NCBI GenBank assembly: GCA_027618835.1
Contig: JAQCHZ010000001.1
Coordinates: 111,642-175,641, forward strand
Source: Chloroflexota bacterium
GTDB lineage: Bacteria > Chloroflexota > Dehalococcoidia > Lucifugimonadales > Lucifugimonadaceae
DNA length: 64,000 bases
Direction: 5' to 3'
How positions within the stretch are numbered: position 1 is the first letter of the stretch; every line of letters begins with the position of its first letter. Both the position numbers and the translations under genes were made by a program. The notes beneath the pieces were generated by a model. It searched no databases and was not told the origin of the DNA. It saw nothing but the letters and a program-made list of their open reading frames with translations. Positions 62,051 through 64,000 of the stretch are shown here, one piece after another.

Positions 62051-62905
62051 GTGCAAACGATTAAATCCCCAATATTTGTTCCAGGAAACCGGAAAAACAT
62101 GCTTGAGAAAGCGCTCAACTTCGAAGTCGACTTCGTAGTTGCCGATCTCGAAGATTCCGTGCCTCCAGCAGAGAAAACGACGGCCCGAAACATGGTCGCC
62201 GAAATGGCGCCGTTGTTGAGGGATAGCGGGCAGCATGTGATGGTTCGTATCAACGCACTGGACACAGGTCTTACGGCGGAAGATCTCGAAGCCGTCGTTT
62301 CTGACAGTATCGAAATGATTAGCGTCGGGAAGATTAATACAGTCAACGATGTTAAGGAATATGACCGTCTACTCGCACGCGCTGAGAAAAGTGCTGGCCT
62401 CACGGCTGAATCTCTCAAGCTGGTTTTGTGGATAGAGAGTGCTCCAGCCGTACAAAACGCATATGAAATAGCGACCAGTTCCTCTCGCATAGCGGCGGTC
62501 ACGTTTGGAGCCGAGGACTACACCAAAGATATCGGTATTCGCCGTACCTCCGGGTCGGAAGAGCTTCGATTCCCGAGGTCCGTGATCGCATTAGCGGCAA
62601 GTGCCGCAGGGGTAACACCGCTCGATACGCCGTACGTCAACTTCCGAGATATGGACGGTCTGCGTGACGATATAGAAGTCGTTTTACAACTTGGATTCAA
62701 AGGGAAATTTGCGATCCATCCTGCACAGGTGGAAGTCATCGTCAGCGGATTCGGCCCGTCACCGGAAGAGATCGCCCACGCCAAACGAATTATCGAAGCA
62801 TGGGATGAAGCATCAGCGGCCGGACGTGGATCGTTCGATATGGACGGCGAGATGGTAGACGTGCCAGTTGTTGAAAGAGCTCGAAAGTTACTCAATGAGA
62901 TGTAG
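62051..62905 (+). CDS. CitE / HpcH-HpaI family lyase (citrate lyase beta-subunit-like, malyl/citramalyl-CoA lyase type)
   Basis: SPIFVPGNRKNMLEKALNFEVDFVVADLEDSVPPAEK; VMVRINALDTG; WIESAPAVQNAYEIA; KGKFAIHPAQVEVI. Confidence 0.9.
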   Translation: MQTIKSPIFVPGNRKNMLEKALNFEVDFVVADLEDSVPPAEKTTARNMVAEMAPLLRDSGQHVMVRINALDTGLTAEDLEAVVSDSIEMISVGKINTVNDVKEYDRLLARAEKSAGLTAESLKLVLWIESAPAVQNAYEIATSSSRIAAVTFGAEDYTKDIGIRRTSGSEELRFPRSVIALAASAAGVTPLDTPYVNFRDMDGLRDDIEVVLQLGFKGKFAIHPAQVEVIVSGFGPSPEEIAHAKRIIEAWDEASAAGRGSFDMDGEMVDVPVVERARKLLNEM

Positions 62906-62938
62906 CAAATTAAGTTTCGTCCTGAAAACACTTTCACA

Positions 62939-62953
62939 GGGTTCTGTCAGAAC
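62939..62953. repeat. isolated IS-end-like palindrome
   Basis: GGTTCTGTCAGAACC, identical to the first 14 nt of the IS TIR plus one nt. Confidence 0.55.
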
Positions 62954-62982
62954 CGGGTTTCTCCGCACGCTGTACAAAAAAA

Positions 62983-63012
62983 GAAGCGACAACCACCATG
63001 GGTTGCCGCTTC
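62983..63012. terminator. hairpin, A-tract on 5' side
   Basis: GAAGCGACAACC-accatg-GGTTGCCGCTTC with one mismatch, preceded by AAAAAAA. Confidence 0.5.
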
Positions 63013-63319
63013 GGTCACTCTCAGTAATCGGGTCAAAAGAGCCAATATATTTTTAGTTACCGCTTTGCGAGGCCGTCGTTTCTAGCAACGATTTCCGGCA
63101 TTGGTGCTATCGGCTACTGACTCGGTGATCCCTGCCGCCGCATGAGGTTATGCACCATTGCGGCTAAATTATGTTGGCGTATGTTATCCATCCCTCCTTT
63201 GACTCGTTATCATCGCCGTTCTTGAAAGAGAGGGGTTATCTTCGATTTCGATCCTATGAGATTCGCGCTCCGTTGGGCTCATTTCGACGTGATTTATTCG
63301 TGAGATATTTCACCAATTC

Positions 63320-63410
63320 GGTTCTGTCAGGACTAAGTGTTGATGGCATAAAAGCATCATTTCTCATTTGCTGAGTAGCTCTGTACATGTCCGGCCGACA
63401 CTGTCAAATC
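63320..63410 (+). mobile_element. degenerate left end of an IS6-like element
   Basis: GGTTCTGTCAGGACTAAGTG...CTCATTTGCTGAGTAGCTCTGTAC... aligns with 38521-38605. Confidence 0.65.
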
Positions 63411-63423
63411 GTGGCTATTAGAT

Positions 63424-63679
63424 CTACCTAAACTTCAGTTCGATCTTGCCGTCTCGCCAGATATGTGCACTCTCCAGAATCGTCTGAAGTATCGCCTTTG
63501 CCTTCCGAACATCAAGCGACTCGAAAGACTGTAGGAACGAACCGATTTGCTTCGGCAGGGCAGAAGTACTTTCCTTCGCTGCTTCTGCCTTGGCCAAAGC
63601 CTCCCGCAGTTCAGCTAAACGAATCTGTGTCTTGGCTCGCTCGTCACGACGTTGGACGTTCGCAGCGCCAAACTCTTCC
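63424..63679 (-). pseudogene. C-terminal fragment of a probable serine recombinase/integrase, truncated by IS end at 63680
   Basis: Minus frame ...EEFGAANVQRRDERAKTQIRLAELREALAKAEAAKESTSALPKQIGSFLQSFESLDVRKAKAILQTILESAHIWRDGKIELKFR*. Confidence 0.55.
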
Positions 63680-63935
63680 GGTTCTGTCAGAACTCAGTGC
63701 TCCAGTCGAAATATGATCGACCTAAACACAACTTCGCCCCCCAGTATTTAAGCTGACAGCTCAGTCATTAGAGTCGACCATTTCTCGGTGAATATCTCTC
63801 TTCGGTTCGATGCTGATATCCGTTGGTTACTAACGCTCGGGACTCTCAAATAATTTCGTAGTTCGTCGAATGCTGTGCAAAACCGACTCGCTGACTCGAA
63901 CTTGGCGAACCCGAGCATTGGATAGTAACGCTGCT
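63680..63935 (-). mobile_element. right-end fragment of an IS6-like element, reverse orientation
   Basis: GGTTCTGTCAGAACTCAGTG then reverse complement of the transposase 3' region (compare 39208-39464). Confidence 0.8.
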
Positions 63936-64000
63936 TGGGCTCAAACAGTTCGAGTCAACAAGTCGGTTTTGCACGGCATTTGACGAACTACGCAATTATT
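63936..64000 (+). mobile_element. second IS6-like fragment in direct orientation, abutting the reversed one
   Basis: GGCTCAAACAGTTCGAGTCAACAAGTCGGTTTTGCACGGCATTTGACGAACTACGCAATTATT aligns with 39236-39299. Confidence 0.75.

Noticed and set aside
63465-63716. 83-aa plus-strand ORF near the right end
   Set aside because: Runs antisense to the recombinase fragment and into the IS end; likely spurious.
38521-63935. Classical composite transposon with target-site duplication
   Set aside because: No matching 8-bp flanks at the intact IS and the right-hand IS copies are fragments; only an IS-bracketed segment can be claimed.
1-64000. Prophage, toxin-antitoxin, restriction or other defence locus
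   Set aside because: No structural phage, nuclease, methyltransferase or toxin-antitoxin motifs recognised among the ORFs.

Overview
Bacterial chromosomal window of about 64 kb. The gene content (CaiB/BaiF CoA-transferases, enolase-superfamily enzymes, PhyH, NIPSNAP, FAH, Gfo/Idh/MocA) and the rpsB-tsf-pyrH-frr-uppS-cdsA-dxr-rseP-ispG order suggest a Chloroflexota/SAR202-like lineage. This is inference: no rRNA gene is present. Three zones can be distinguished. (1) 1-17 kb: a two-component system and the conserved translation/isoprenoid/envelope cluster on the minus strand. (2) 18-38 kb: mostly plus-strand metabolic genes, with dispersed structured intergenic repeats and several broken genes. 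(3) 38.2-64 kb: a tRNA-Pro-like gene and an IS6-type element (perfect 20-bp TIRs, frameshifted transposase), then about 23 kb of CoA-dependent catabolic genes with a peptide/nickel-type ABC transporter, ending in IS remnants and a C-terminal fragment of a probable serine recombinase. The best candidates for something new are: (a) a family of intergenic elements with a short hairpin whose 5-bp stem changes by compensatory substitutions among copies; (b) the IS-bracketed catabolic island with a 5xGAF + degenerate receiver + LuxR regulator; (c) an unusually high density of genes split by single in-frame stop codons. All calls come from reading the sequence and the ORF track; no database search was run.
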